Part shown: piece by piece, positions 1 through 8,552 of the stretch
Layout: each line of letters begins with the position of its first letter
How positions within the stretch are numbered: position 1 is the stretch's first letter
Assembly: GCA_910587475.1 (NCBI GenBank)
Contig: CAJUMR010000005.1
Location: forward strand, 36,028-100,027
Direction: 5' to 3'
DNA length: 64,000 bases
Source: an uncultured Muribaculaceae bacterium
GTDB taxonomy: Bacteria > Bacteroidota > Bacteroidia > Bacteroidales > Muribaculaceae
The notes under the pieces: generated by a model
What the model saw: only the letters and a program-made list of their open reading frames with translations
What the model was told of the DNA's origin: nothing
Database searches by the model: none
Translations under genes and position numbers: made by a program

Positions 1-312
1 GTCTGCGATGCGTTGGTCAAAGGCGATTACGAGACTGTCGGCGCAAGAATGTACGAAACCCACAACGGCCTTTCGAAAGATTATGAGGTGAGCTGTGAGG
101 AATTGGATTTTCTCAATGATGTCGCCAAAGAGTGCGGCGTGACAGGCTCGCGTATCATGGGTGGCGGTTTCGGCGGTTGCACCATCAATCTCGTCAAGAA
201 TGATCTTTACGACAAATTTGTAAAGACTGCATCAGATAAATTTGCTCAGAAATATGGACACGCTCCCAAGATCTACGATGTTGTGATCTCTGAAGGAGCT
301 CATAAGTGCTGA
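1..312 (+). CDS. galK: Galactokinase, C-terminal part (5' end outside window)
   Basis: Only the last 103 codons are present; the frame is open from base 1. Galactokinase phosphorylates galactose to galactose-1-phosphate in the cytoplasm, the first committed step of the Leloir pathway. The visible part carries the C-terminal GHMP-kinase glycine-rich motif (GSRIMGGGFGGCTINLV, roughly 56 residues before the end), which shapes the active site in this family. The stop codon lies inside the start region of galM, a short overlap that indicates one operon. GalK is the best match among GHMP kinases because of this motif variant and the galM neighbour; mevalonate-type kinases are unlikely. Confidence 0.9.
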   Translation, partial: VCDALVKGDYETVGARMYETHNGLSKDYEVSCEELDFLNDVAKECGVTGSRIMGGGFGGCTINLVKNDLYDKFVKTASDKFAQKYGHAPKIYDVVISEGAHKC

Positions 313-1379
313 CGGCAATGGCAAACAGAAAGACAATCATAGAGCGCTTCGACACCCCTGATGGACGTATCGCCCTTGTCACGATGACAAACCGGCGCGG
401 AGCATCGGTGGCGTTGAGCAATCTCGGCGCGGGTGTGGTCAGTGTGATGGTTCCGGATAGGGAAGGCCGCATGTCAGATGTGGTGATCGGCTATGATAAT
501 GTGGCTGATTATTTTTCTGACGGACCATGTGCTGGAAAGATCCCCGGGCGATATGCCAATCGCATCGCCCGCGGCCATTTCTCACTCAACGGGGTAGTCT
601 ATTCGCTGGCTGTCAACAATGGACCTAACGCTCTCCACGGAGGTCCCGGCGGCTTTCAGAACCGGTTGTGGGATGTCAGTCTTGCCGGCGACGATGGAGT
701 GAGGTTCACTCGTCTGAGTGCCGACGGAGAGGAGGGCTATCCAGGCAACCTTATGGTTGTGGCGTTGTATCGTTGGACCGACGACAATCGTCTCGAACTT
801 ACCTTGGAAGCTCAGACCGACAAGCCGACAATTGTCAATCTTACCAATCACTCATACTTCAATCTTTCGGGCCATGACTCAGGATCAGTGCTTGATCATG
901 AGCTGAAGCTTGCGGCGTCGAGTTACCTGCCGACCGACGACACTCTTATCCCAGAAGGGGCTATGGCGTCTGTGGCCGGTACTCCCATGGACTTCACAAA
1001 AGCTCATGTGATCGGTCGTGATATCAAAGCCGATTTTCCCGCATTGAAATATGGCAAGGGCTATGACAATTGTTGGGTGGTCGATAATTATGCGGCCGGA
1101 TGCCTGCAGGTTGTAGCGGAATTGTTTGACCCGAAGTCGGGGCGTTGGCTGTGTGTCGAAACTGACCAGCCCGGTGTGCAGGTCTATACCGGCAATTGGC
1201 TTGCGGGGAGTCCCAAGGGCAAGAACGGCTATGAATACTCTGATTACGATGCTGTGGCGATCGAGTGTCAGGATTTTCCCGACGCACCTAACCATCCGGA
1301 ATTTCCGTCGACGGTTCTCGAGCCGTCGGATACCTATCGCCGTCATATAATATTTAATTTCAAAACAAAAGCAAAATGA
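306..1379 (+). CDS. galM: Aldose 1-epimerase (mutarotase)
   Basis: Interconverts alpha and beta anomers of galactose or glucose, feeding alpha-galactose to GalK. At 357 residues it is the usual length for the family. Catalytic residues are recognisable: a His in NALHGG (about residue 111), the His of NLTNHSYFNLSG (about 182) and the C-terminal Glu in VAIECQDFPDAP (about 320). A GTG at 306 is chosen because an AAGGAG lies 7 nt upstream (293-298). An in-frame ATG at 318 is the alternative and would give a protein 4 residues shorter. No signal peptide is seen, so it is cytoplasmic. It overlaps galK by 7 nt and its stop overlaps the next start (ATGA), so the three genes are probably translationally coupled. 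Confidence 0.95.
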   Translation: MLTAMANRKTIIERFDTPDGRIALVTMTNRRGASVALSNLGAGVVSVMVPDREGRMSDVVIGYDNVADYFSDGPCAGKIPGRYANRIARGHFSLNGVVYSLAVNNGPNALHGGPGGFQNRLWDVSLAGDDGVRFTRLSADGEEGYPGNLMVVALYRWTDDNRLELTLEAQTDKPTIVNLTNHSYFNLSGHDSGSVLDHELKLAASSYLPTDDTLIPEGAMASVAGTPMDFTKAHVIGRDIKADFPALKYGKGYDNCWVVDNYAAGCLQVVAELFDPKSGRWLCVETDQPGVQVYTGNWLAGSPKGKNGYEYSDYDAVAIECQDFPDAPNHPEFPSTVLEPSDTYRRHIIFNFKTKAK

Positions 1380-2275
1380 AACCAACATTATTGGTGCTCG
1401 CTGCCGGCATGGGTAGCCGTTACGGAGGTCTGAAACAGCTTGACGGCCTTGGCCCCCACGGTGAAACTATAATGGATTATTCGATCTATGATGCTCTTCA
1501 AGCCGGCTTCGGCAAGGTGGTGTTTGTCATCCGTAAGGACATTGAGAATGAATTTCGTGAAAAGATACTGTCGAAATACGAAGGCCACATTCCGGTGGAA
1601 GTAGTGTTTCAGGCCATTGACGATCTGCCCTCCGGCTTTGTAAATCCCGAAGGCCGGACCAAGCCTTGGGGCACAAATCATGCAGTGATGATGGCAGCCG
1701 GAGTTATCAATGAACCCTTTGCGGTGATCAATGCCGATGATTTCTACGGCCGCGATGCGTTTGAAGTCGTAGCCCGGTCATTGGCTACAGCCCGCCCCGG
1801 CGAGTATTCGCTGGTAGGGTTCAGAGTCGGTAACACGATGAGTCCCAATGGATCAGTTGCGCGCGGTGTCTGTGGAACTGATGATGAAGGCCGCCTGACC
1901 GACGTCGTCGAACGCAAGGACATACGTTATGACGACAACGGTCGCATCGTATTCAATGACGAAAATGGTGAAATATGTGTGCTGGCACCTGAGACACCTG
2001 TGTCGATGAACCTCTGGGGGCTAATGCCCGACTATTTCGCATTGTCGCAGCGTGAGTTTACTAACTATCTCAAGGATAACATCGACAACCCTAAAGCTGA
2101 AATGACCATACCTGATTGTATGGACGGGTTGATTAAAAGTGGTGAGGTCAATGTGAAAGTGCTCGACACCACCTCACGTTGGTTCGGCGTCACCTATGCC
2201 GGCGATCGTCCTGGTGTGGTCGAAAAATTTGCGGAACTTCATCGGCAGGGTCTCTATCCCGACCGATTGTTCTGA
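1376..2275 (+). CDS. Sugar-phosphate nucleotidyltransferase-like protein
   Basis: A 299-residue protein of the NTP-transferase superfamily. The N-terminus has the nucleotide-binding signature LAAGMGSRYGGLKQLDG (residues 8-24, pattern GxGxRxGxxKQ), and NADDFYG (about 119-125) supplies the metal-binding Asp region. Members activate sugar-1-phosphates with NTPs. It starts within the galM stop codon (ATGA overlap), so it belongs to the galactose operon. No galT is visible in the window; the position suggests, without proving it, a role in handling galactose-1-phosphate or a related sugar-1-phosphate. Sequence alone does not fix the nucleotide (UTP, dTTP or CTP). Confidence 0.8.
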   Translation: MKPTLLVLAAGMGSRYGGLKQLDGLGPHGETIMDYSIYDALQAGFGKVVFVIRKDIENEFREKILSKYEGHIPVEVVFQAIDDLPSGFVNPEGRTKPWGTNHAVMMAAGVINEPFAVINADDFYGRDAFEVVARSLATARPGEYSLVGFRVGNTMSPNGSVARGVCGTDDEGRLTDVVERKDIRYDDNGRIVFNDENGEICVLAPETPVSMNLWGLMPDYFALSQREFTNYLKDNIDNPKAEMTIPDCMDGLIKSGEVNVKVLDTTSRWFGVTYAGDRPGVVEKFAELHRQGLYPDRLF

Positions 2276-2300
2276 CCTCTGATCAGTAATATATTACGTC

Positions 2301-2332
2301 CGATGGCCGGCTTCTTGAAAGTCCGGCCATCG
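2301..2332. terminator. Perfect hairpin between convergent genes
   Basis: CGATGGCCGG (2301-2310) pairs perfectly with CCGGCCATCG (2323-2332) around a 12-nt loop. It lies between the convergent ends of the nucleotidyltransferase gene and gluQ, the usual place for a bidirectional terminator. No strong T-run follows on either strand, so it may act with Rho or as an RNA 3'-end stabiliser. Confidence 0.55.
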
Positions 2333-2342
2333 ATGATTCATA

Positions 2343-3293
2343 TCATATGTCATATGCCAGACTTTTCACGGCCGGCACTTTGTCCCAATCGAATGCTGCT
2401 GCGAGTTGCGTTGCCGAGATCGGAGCCGGCTCAGGTAGAATGTTGGCAAGATATCCGATCAGTCCGACGATCTCCTCTGCCGAATGATGCTTGCGCAGTT
2501 CGGCCATGCTCATCGACTGGTCGCGTTTTGACAGGCGCTGACCATCGAGGTTGCAGATCAATGGAAGATGGGCGAACTGGGGCGGGTCGTAACCCAGAAG
2601 ATTATAAAGGTAGATCTGTTGGGCTGACGAAAGCAGCAGGTCACAACCTCTGACAACTTCAGTCACTCCCATCAGAGCATCGTCGAGAACTACGGCGAGC
2701 TGGTAGGCCCAGGCGCCGTCTGCCCTTCGCAGGACAAAGTCGCCGCAGTGCTCCGCGAGGTTGACGGATTGCCGTCCGTAGGTGCGGTCGTCGAACGTTA
2801 TGCACTCCGATGGCACGTAGAGCCTTGTGGCGCGATAATTTCCCGACGGTTTGTTGTCGAATGGAGGAACCGGAGCAGGGCGGCATATTCCGTGGTAGAC
2901 GATACGTCCGTCGGATTCGTGAGGCGCTTGTGTCGCCATGATGTCGGCGCGTGTGCAGTAGCAAGGATATGTCATGCCGGTTGCTTCAAGTCTGGCGAGG
3001 GCTTTTTCATAGATGTGGCCGCGACGGCTCTGTGAGTACGGTCCTGCAGGCCCGAGGTCATCGAGTCCGCCTTCGTCCCAATCGAGACCGAGCCATGACA
3101 GATCATCCTCAATCATGCGGGCATACTCCATCTTAGACCGCTGAGGATCGAGATCTTCAATCCTGAGAAGCCATTTCCCGCCACGGCTGCGCACCGACAT
3201 CCATGATATCAATGCCGTGAATACATTGCCTAAGTGCATCCTTCCGCTCGGCGAAGGGGCGAATCTTCCTTTGATGGTCTGTTGTGTACTCAT
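2343..3293 (-). CDS. gluQ: Glutamyl-queuosine tRNA(Asp) synthetase
   Basis: A truncated glutamyl-tRNA synthetase paralogue of 316 residues that lacks the anticodon-binding domain. Family members attach glutamate to the queuosine base in the anticodon of tRNA-Asp. The class I HIGH-type motif appears as SGRMHLGN (about residues 15-22) and the KMSKS-type motif as QRLSKRD (about 253). A Cys cluster, CYC near residue 109 plus YHGIC near 134, matches the zinc site of GluQRS. The ATG at 3293 is chosen because the conserved catalytic domain begins right after it (KGRFAPSPSG); an ATG at 3326 would add 11 residues. Transcribed divergently from the Wzi-like gene. Confidence 0.9.
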   Translation of the reverse strand: MSTQQTIKGRFAPSPSGRMHLGNVFTALISWMSVRSRGGKWLLRIEDLDPQRSKMEYARMIEDDLSWLGLDWDEGGLDDLGPAGPYSQSRRGHIYEKALARLEATGMTYPCYCTRADIMATQAPHESDGRIVYHGICRPAPVPPFDNKPSGNYRATRLYVPSECITFDDRTYGRQSVNLAEHCGDFVLRRADGAWAYQLAVVLDDALMGVTEVVRGCDLLLSSAQQIYLYNLLGYDPPQFAHLPLICNLDGQRLSKRDQSMSMAELRKHHSAEEIVGLIGYLANILPEPAPISATQLAAAFDWDKVPAVKSLAYDI

Positions 3294-3346
3294 GCTGTTT
3301 TGTTCTGAGACCGGTGCCAAAATCATGTCGACATGCAATGGCTGTG

Positions 3347-3354
3347 CAAATTTA
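3347..3354 (-). promoter_or_regulatory. -7 element for gluQ
   Basis: On the minus strand this reads TAAATTTG, a perfect match to the Bacteroidota -7 consensus TAnnTTTG. Transcription would start near 3340 and give a leader of about 47 nt to the ATG at 3293. No clear TTTG lies at the -33 position. Confidence 0.5.
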
Positions 3355-3404
3355 CGATTTTTTGTGCTCGGATGTGTATGCCGGAGCTGTTGTATAAGAT
3401 AAAA

Positions 3405-3435
3405 TCTGTAGAACAAAGAAATTTTCGTAACTTTA
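3405..3435 (+). promoter_or_regulatory. Candidate promoter of the surface-glycan operon
   Basis: TCTG (3405-3408), a 19-nt spacer and TAACTTTA (3428-3435) match the Bacteroidota -33/-7 consensus with one mismatch in each box. It lies 27 nt upstream of the Wzi-like gene and is the only plausible promoter before that five-gene run. Confidence 0.5.
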
Positions 3436-3461
3436 TGGTCTGAATATTTGTTGTCTAACTG

Positions 3462-5009
3462 ATGTGCATAATGCAAATATTACGAAAAATCGTTAGCGCG
3501 ATGTTTATCTTTCTGACATTCATGACAGTGAATGGTGCAGAAGCGATCGACAGCGTCAGCTATTCGGCTTCGTTCATGACCAATTTTTCAAGTGGTCAGT
3601 ATGCGCCGTACATGATAGGATCATGGAACGGCGATCGGTCGACGATGAAAAATTCGGCTATCGCTGATTTTTGTGCAGAAAAATCGATGTCGACTTCCCG
3701 ACGTTTCGATTGGGGAGCCGGGATAGAGTTTTTGGCCGGATATCAACACCCGGCATCATATGAAATGTTTGATGCAGAGACATACACATGGATTGCCCGC
3801 AAAATGCGTCCTGCGCCTGTATCATTGCGCACACTCTATGCTGAATTGCATTACCGCAGCATCCATGTCTTGGCGGGAATGAAGCCTCAGCGGTCGAAAA
3901 TTGTCGATGACAGGCTTTCATCAGGAGATCTTGTCCGCAGCAACAATGCCAGGCCTATCCCCGGATTGTCTGTCGGATTTGTTGATTTTCAGGATATACC
4001 CTTTACAAACGGCTGGCTTCAGGTCGACTGTCAGATAATGTATGGTAAATTCATGGACGATGATTATCGGCGGAAGCAGTTCAACTACTATAACCAACTT
4101 GTGGCCACAGACCTGTATTACACCTATAAATATTGTCTGTTCAGAACAAAGCCGACCGAACGATTGTCGGTGATATTCGGCATGCAGGCGGCGGGTCAGT
4201 TCGGCGGCACTACCGAATTTTATTACCGCGGACATCTGCGCTATGCCGAGCATCGTGGTTTCAGGGTGAAAGACGTTATAAAGATGCTCGTGCCGACACT
4301 TGACAACGGAAATGGCTACTATGAAGGCAATTCGCTTGGCGCCTGGTCGCTGCGCGGACGCTACCGCTTTGCCAACGATAACGAGATCTCGGTCTATTGG
4401 GAGAAGTTCTTTGAGGACGGCTCAGGCATCGGATGTCGCAACGGCATGGATGGTCTATATGGCGTACAATTATCATTTGCCCGTCGCGGATGGCTCAACA
4501 GTGTTGTTGCCGAGTATCTCGATTTCCGCAATCAGAGCGGCCCGTTGCATTTCGCCCCCGGCGATCACATCGGCCCGTCGATCTCCACAGAAGCAACCGG
4601 CGGCGACAATTATTATAACAACGATACTTACGGATCGTATGTCAATTATGGCATGGCCATCGGTTCGCCAATGGTTATGGCGCCGATCTATAATTCCAAC
4701 GGTTATCCGGAATTCATATTTAACCGCATGAGAGGCGTCCATGTAGCAGTTGCAGGTTCGCCGACGGGTGAGATCAGTTATAAGCTGATGGCCGGATGGC
4801 AAAAAGGCTATGCCATGGGCCGCATTCCGTTGCCTCATGCAAAGTCTGATGTCTCTGCAATGATGGAGATTGACTGGAACGCTTCGCGGCTGTGCGATGG
4901 ACTTTCGGTCGACTGCCGCGTGGCTGTTGACCGGGGCGGATTGCGTGGAGACAATTTAGGCGCGGCTTTGACCGTCAGATATTCAGGTTCTATAAATTAT
5001 AAGAAATGA
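3462..5009 (+). CDS. Wzi-like outer-membrane capsule-assembly protein
   Basis: A 515-residue exported protein. The N-terminus (MQILRKIVSAMFIFLTFMTV, from the ATG at 3471) is a signal peptide with likely cleavage after NGAEA. The rest is rich in alternating aromatic and polar residues, Gly and Tyr, as in an outer-membrane beta-barrel. It resembles the Bacteroidota capsule-assembly Wzi family; Wzi is a barrel that anchors capsule polysaccharide at the cell surface in enterobacteria. Start choice between 3462 and 3471 is open. It overlaps the next gene by 4 nt (ATGA) and leads an operon with nonulosonate-type sugar genes, supporting a role in attaching or exporting a surface glycan. The family assignment is from overall resemblance, without a single diagnostic motif. 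Confidence 0.7.
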   Translation: MCIMQILRKIVSAMFIFLTFMTVNGAEAIDSVSYSASFMTNFSSGQYAPYMIGSWNGDRSTMKNSAIADFCAEKSMSTSRRFDWGAGIEFLAGYQHPASYEMFDAETYTWIARKMRPAPVSLRTLYAELHYRSIHVLAGMKPQRSKIVDDRLSSGDLVRSNNARPIPGLSVGFVDFQDIPFTNGWLQVDCQIMYGKFMDDDYRRKQFNYYNQLVATDLYYTYKYCLFRTKPTERLSVIFGMQAAGQFGGTTEFYYRGHLRYAEHRGFRVKDVIKMLVPTLDNGNGYYEGNSLGAWSLRGRYRFANDNEISVYWEKFFEDGSGIGCRNGMDGLYGVQLSFARRGWLNSVVAEYLDFRNQSGPLHFAPGDHIGPSISTEATGGDNYYNNDTYGSYVNYGMAIGSPMVMAPIYNSNGYPEFIFNRMRGVHVAVAGSPTGEISYKLMAGWQKGYAMGRIPLPHAKSDVSAMMEIDWNASRLCDGLSVDCRVAVDRGGLRGDNLGAALTVRYSGSINYKK

Positions 5010-5470
5010 CAGCCATGTACAGACGCTTAATCATATTGTTGACAATTGCCGTTATGGCATTGTGCGGTTGCCGTGTCAACAATGGCGACATAGGCGACTA
5101 TTTCGGCGCGTGGTTGCTCTATTCGATGACAGTCGACGGCGAGGTGCCCGAAGATTTCAATCCGGAGCAGACCTACTGGGAGTTTCAGAACAATATTGTC
5201 CAGATATCGCGTGTGTCCTACATGTTTGAAAAGAAAGGACGATGGGGCACATGGAGCGAGGACGACAATACATTGTTGCTTAATTTTACGCATTATCAAG
5301 AGGGTTACGAGCCGGGATCAGCGCAATATCGTGCGCCCGAATGGCTTGGTTTCCCTCAAAACAGCATAATACCATTGACCTTTGTCAGCAGGTCGTCAAA
5401 ACGCATGGAGTTGACCTGGCGCGATGTCGAAGGTAAAATCTACGTTTATTCACTTCGAAAACTCTGGTAA
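5006..5470 (+). CDS. Small lipoprotein, lipocalin-like
   Basis: A 154-residue protein with a lipoprotein signal: a hydrophobic stretch (LIILLTIAVMALCGC) ending in a lipobox with Cys near residue 22. The mature part is short and beta-rich, with patterns such as YFGAWLLYSM and WGTWSEDDNTLLLNF that recall the lipocalin-like lipoproteins common in Bacteroidota. Function unknown. Its start codon overlaps the stop of the Wzi-like gene (ATGA); a second ATG at 5015 is possible. The next gene follows after 5 nt, so it is embedded in the operon and may be a periplasmic or surface partner of the Wzi-like barrel. Confidence 0.75.
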   Translation: MTAMYRRLIILLTIAVMALCGCRVNNGDIGDYFGAWLLYSMTVDGEVPEDFNPEQTYWEFQNNIVQISRVSYMFEKKGRWGTWSEDDNTLLLNFTHYQEGYEPGSAQYRAPEWLGFPQNSIIPLTFVSRSSKRMELTWRDVEGKIYVYSLRKLW

Positions 5471-5475
5471 AAACG

Positions 5476-6465
5476 ATGATAAACTCAAATAAACCGGTTC
5501 TTGTCACAGGTGCTGATGGATTTATCGGCTCACACCTGACCGAACTCCTTCTGTCGAGCGGATATAAAGTCAGAGCGCTTGCTCAATATAACTCTTTCAA
5601 CTCATGGGGCTGGCTCGAAGGGCTGCATGCGCCCGGTCTCGAGGTGGTGTGCGGGGATGTCAGGGACGCAGACTTCTGCCGCGAACTTGCCGCCGGTTGT
5701 GGCACGATATTTCACCTGGCAGCACTGATAGCCATCCCTTACAGCTATATAGCCCCCGACAGCTATGTCGACACAAACATCAAAGGCACAATGAACATGT
5801 GTCAGGCTGCCCGTGCGGCCGGAGTCGACCGCATAATCGTCACCTCCACATCGGAGGTCTATGGAACAGCGGTCGAGGTGCCGATCCCCGAAACGCATCC
5901 GCGGCAGCCTCAGTCGCCCTATTCTGCAACAAAGATCGGGGCCGACGCCATCGCCGAGAGTTTTTATAATGCGTTCGGCTTGCCGCTTGTGATAGCCCGT
6001 CCGTTCAACACCTACGGCCCGCGACAGAGCGCGAGAGCCATAATCCCCACGATCATAAGCCAGATTGCGTCGGGCATGCGAGTGATCAAAGTCGGTGATC
6101 TCTCTCCGACCCGCGATTTCAATTATGTCGAGGATACTTGCCGGGGCTTCCTTGCCTTGGCCAATGCCGAGGGCATTGAAGGACGCAACATCAACATCGC
6201 GACCGGAACCGAAGTGTCTATGGCTGAAACATTGCACCTCATAGCCGAGCTGATGAATGCTGATGTTGAATATGTTGTCGATCCCGAGCGTCTGCGTCCG
6301 TCAAAAAGTGAGGTGCGGCGACTCTGTGGCGATAACAGGGTGATCGAAGCGACCACAGACTGGCGTCCGCAGGTGACATTGCGCGAAGGATTGAAGCGCA
6401 CGATCGAATGGTTCTCTGATCCGGCCAACCTTGCCCGTTACAAGGTGGACATCTATAACCGTTGA
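5476..6465 (+). CDS. NAD-dependent nucleotide-sugar dehydratase, LegB-like
   Basis: An extended short-chain dehydrogenase of 329 residues. The Rossmann motif TGADGFIGSHL (about residues 11-21), the TSTSEVYG segment (about 122-129) and the catalytic SPYSATK Tyr/Lys pair (about 148-154) are intact. It most resembles the UDP-GlcNAc 4,6-dehydratases of legionaminic acid pathways (LegB), which make a 4-keto-6-deoxy sugar nucleotide. UDP-glucose/galactose 4-epimerase is the main alternative, but the NeuB/LegI-type gene two places downstream favours nonulosonate synthesis. The aminotransferase, acetyltransferase and hydrolysing epimerase usually found with legB are not nearby. Cytoplasmic. Confidence 0.8.
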   Translation: MINSNKPVLVTGADGFIGSHLTELLLSSGYKVRALAQYNSFNSWGWLEGLHAPGLEVVCGDVRDADFCRELAAGCGTIFHLAALIAIPYSYIAPDSYVDTNIKGTMNMCQAARAAGVDRIIVTSTSEVYGTAVEVPIPETHPRQPQSPYSATKIGADAIAESFYNAFGLPLVIARPFNTYGPRQSARAIIPTIISQIASGMRVIKVGDLSPTRDFNYVEDTCRGFLALANAEGIEGRNINIATGTEVSMAETLHLIAELMNADVEYVVDPERLRPSKSEVRRLCGDNRVIEATTDWRPQVTLREGLKRTIEWFSDPANLARYKVDIYNR

Positions 6466-6466
6466 T

Positions 6467-7414
6467 ATGAAAAAGATCATCAACATATTGTTTCTCGGTG
6501 GCGCTAAACGGGTGTCTCTGGCTGAGAAACTGAAAGATGCCGGCCGTCGGCGCGGGATCGCGATCAATATATTCAGTCATGAACTCGGGCCGTGTGAACC
6601 GATCGCATCTGTCGGAAAGGTGATCGTCGGTAATAAATATTCTGACCCTCGGATTCTTGATGAGCTCGGTGAGGTGATACGCTCGAATGATATTGACATA
6701 GTATTGCCGTTCATCGATCCTTCGATTGAGATAGCACGATTGTGTGCCGATCGTTACGGGGTGTTCTCTCCGGTTTCAGACGCTGCATTGGCTTCGAGCA
6801 TGTTTGACAAGGTCGATGGGGCTGCACTGTTCGAAGCAAATTCCTTGCCGATCCCCGACACTTATCGGACACTCGACGAGATCGTCTATCCGGCCATCTT
6901 CAAGCCTCGCCGCGGATCGGCCTCGAAAGGCATAATGATTGTACGGTCGGTTGACGAAGCCAGTCGTATTGCCGATCGCGACAATTATCTTGTGCAGCAG
7001 TATATCGGAAATAACGAGGAGTACACGCTCGATTGTTATGTCGGCATGAACGATAATGAGATAAAATGCATCGTGCCGCGTGTGCGTCTGGCTACTGTTG
7101 GGGGTGAAGTGTCGAAGACACGCACTTGCAGAGACCTGCGATTGATCAGTCTCGGAGAAAGAGTCATTAAGTCGCTTGGGTTCAAGGGGTGTGTCACGTT
7201 GCAGTTCCTCAAGGATCTCGATACGGGAGAATATAAACTGATGGAGATAAATCCCAGGCTTGGAGGCGGTGTGATCTGCTCGATATGTGCGGGTGCTGAC
7301 ATTCCCGGCATGATCATCGATGAGTTTTGCGGAGACACCGCACATCGGGTAACCGACTGGAGCGACGGCGCTTTGATGACGCGGTATATGCAGGAGGTTA
7401 TGTTCTATGAATAA
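6467..7414 (+). CDS. ATP-grasp domain enzyme, substrate unknown
   Basis: A 315-residue ATP-grasp protein. It has a Rossmann-like N-terminal domain (about 1-110), the ATP-grasp lysine loop FKPRRGSASKGI (about 145-156) and the metal-binding segment LMEINPRLGGG (about 264-274). The superfamily joins a carboxylate, activated as acyl phosphate, to an amine or thiol. The ATG at 6467 directly follows the legB-like stop (6463-6465), and the next gene begins 10 nt downstream, so it is tightly co-transcribed with nonulosonate genes. Inference: it may conjugate an amino acid or amine to a sugar acid or to a precursor. It is not carbamoyl-phosphate synthase, being far too short. Confidence 0.8.
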   Translation: MKKIINILFLGGAKRVSLAEKLKDAGRRRGIAINIFSHELGPCEPIASVGKVIVGNKYSDPRILDELGEVIRSNDIDIVLPFIDPSIEIARLCADRYGVFSPVSDAALASSMFDKVDGAALFEANSLPIPDTYRTLDEIVYPAIFKPRRGSASKGIMIVRSVDEASRIADRDNYLVQQYIGNNEEYTLDCYVGMNDNEIKCIVPRVRLATVGGEVSKTRTCRDLRLISLGERVIKSLGFKGCVTLQFLKDLDTGEYKLMEINPRLGGGVICSICAGADIPGMIIDEFCGDTAHRVTDWSDGALMTRYMQEVMFYE

Positions 7415-7424
7415 CTGATTGAAT

Positions 7425-8468
7425 ATGAATTATTCAAAAACTAAAACAATCATTATCGCCGAAGCAGGAGTCAATCATAACGGCGATATCGATCTTGCGC
7501 GGCAGATGGTTGTCGCAGCCAAGGAAGCCGGCGCTGATTATGTGAAGTTTCAGACGGCCATCCCGGAGTTGGTCATCTCATGCGTGGCTCCCAAGGCCGA
7601 GTATCAGAAAGAGACAACCGGTGCGGATGAAAGTCAGCTTGACATGTGCAGGAAACTGCATTTGCCTCTGTCTGACTATGCGGGCCTGAAGGCATATTGT
7701 GATGAAGTTGGCATTGGCTTTATGAGCACACCTTTCGATCTTGTTTCGATTGATTGCCTTGCCGCGCTGGATATGGATTATTGGAAGATTCCTTCAGGCG
7801 AGATCACTAATCTGCCTTATCTGCGCAAGATTGCGGCAAAGGGCGGTAGGGTGATCCTGTCGACAGGAATGTCGACGCTCGATGAGGTGGCCGCAGCGGT
7901 CGACGTGCTCGAACGTGGAGGCATACCGCGCGAAAATGTCATACTGTTGCATTGCACAACCCAATATCCTACGCCTTATGATGCCGTCAACCTTAAAGCA
8001 ATGGATGCGCTGCGCGGGCTTGGATGCCGGTCGGTCGGTTATAGCGATCACACTCCCGGCATCGCCGTGCCTGTCGCTGCGGTTGCTCTCGGAGCATCGG
8101 TGATCGAGAAGCATTTTACCCTCGACCGTACTATGCCTGGCCCAGATCAGAAGGCTTCTCTCGAACCGGATGAACTCCGCAGAATGGTCGATGAGATCCG
8201 GCAGGTGGAGGTGGCGCTTGGCGCGGGCGGAAAAATTGTGGCTGATGTGGAGCGACCTAACATTGAGGTCGCACGCAAAAGCATTGTTGCGGCCCGCAAG
8301 ATCCGTAAAGGCGAAATTTTCACGGAGGAAAATATAACGGTCAAACGTCCCGGATCAGGCATAAGCCCGATGATGTGGGACTATGTGATCGGTCGCACTG
8401 CCACACGTGATTTTGAACCCGACCAATTGATCAGCGGCATTGCGGATCCCGCTCAAGAAAGCCTGTAA
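7425..8468 (+). CDS. N-acetylneuraminate/legionaminate synthase family
   Basis: A 347-residue protein of the NeuB family. These enzymes condense phosphoenolpyruvate with an N-acyl-hexosamine to make a nine-carbon 2-keto sugar acid. The TIM-barrel part shows IIAEAGVNHNGD near the N-terminus, VKFQTA, WKIPSGEI, ILSTGMST, GYSDHTPG and the MPGPDQKASLEPDEL segment. The C-terminal SAF (antifreeze-like) domain begins around residue 280 (SIVAARKIRKGE). Start: ATG at 7425; an upstream TTG at 7419 is less likely. With a LegB-like dehydratase upstream, a legionaminate-type product is plausible, but sialic acid cannot be excluded. No CMP-nonulosonate synthetase is found in the window. Confidence 0.88.
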   Translation: MNYSKTKTIIIAEAGVNHNGDIDLARQMVVAAKEAGADYVKFQTAIPELVISCVAPKAEYQKETTGADESQLDMCRKLHLPLSDYAGLKAYCDEVGIGFMSTPFDLVSIDCLAALDMDYWKIPSGEITNLPYLRKIAAKGGRVILSTGMSTLDEVAAAVDVLERGGIPRENVILLHCTTQYPTPYDAVNLKAMDALRGLGCRSVGYSDHTPGIAVPVAAVALGASVIEKHFTLDRTMPGPDQKASLEPDELRRMVDEIRQVEVALGAGGKIVADVERPNIEVARKSIVAARKIRKGEIFTEENITVKRPGSGISPMMWDYVIGRTATRDFEPDQLISGIADPAQESL

Positions 8469-8525
8469 AAGGCCGGGACGGGGTCAATGCTGCGGGCGGC
8501 AGATGGTAGGTAGGCAGATTTTTTG

Positions 8526-8533
8526 TAATTTTG
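8526..8533 (+). promoter_or_regulatory. -7 element before the membrane-kinase fusion gene
   Basis: TAATTTTG matches TAnnTTTG and lies 19 nt before the ATG at 8553. There is no good -33 box, so this is tentative. Confidence 0.35.
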
Positions 8534-8552
8534 CAAAAAAGATTGTCTGCTT

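Noticed and set aside
2303..2653. A plus-strand frame after the nucleotidyltransferase gene
   Set aside because: It runs through the terminator hairpin and antisense to gluQ, with no homology signal.
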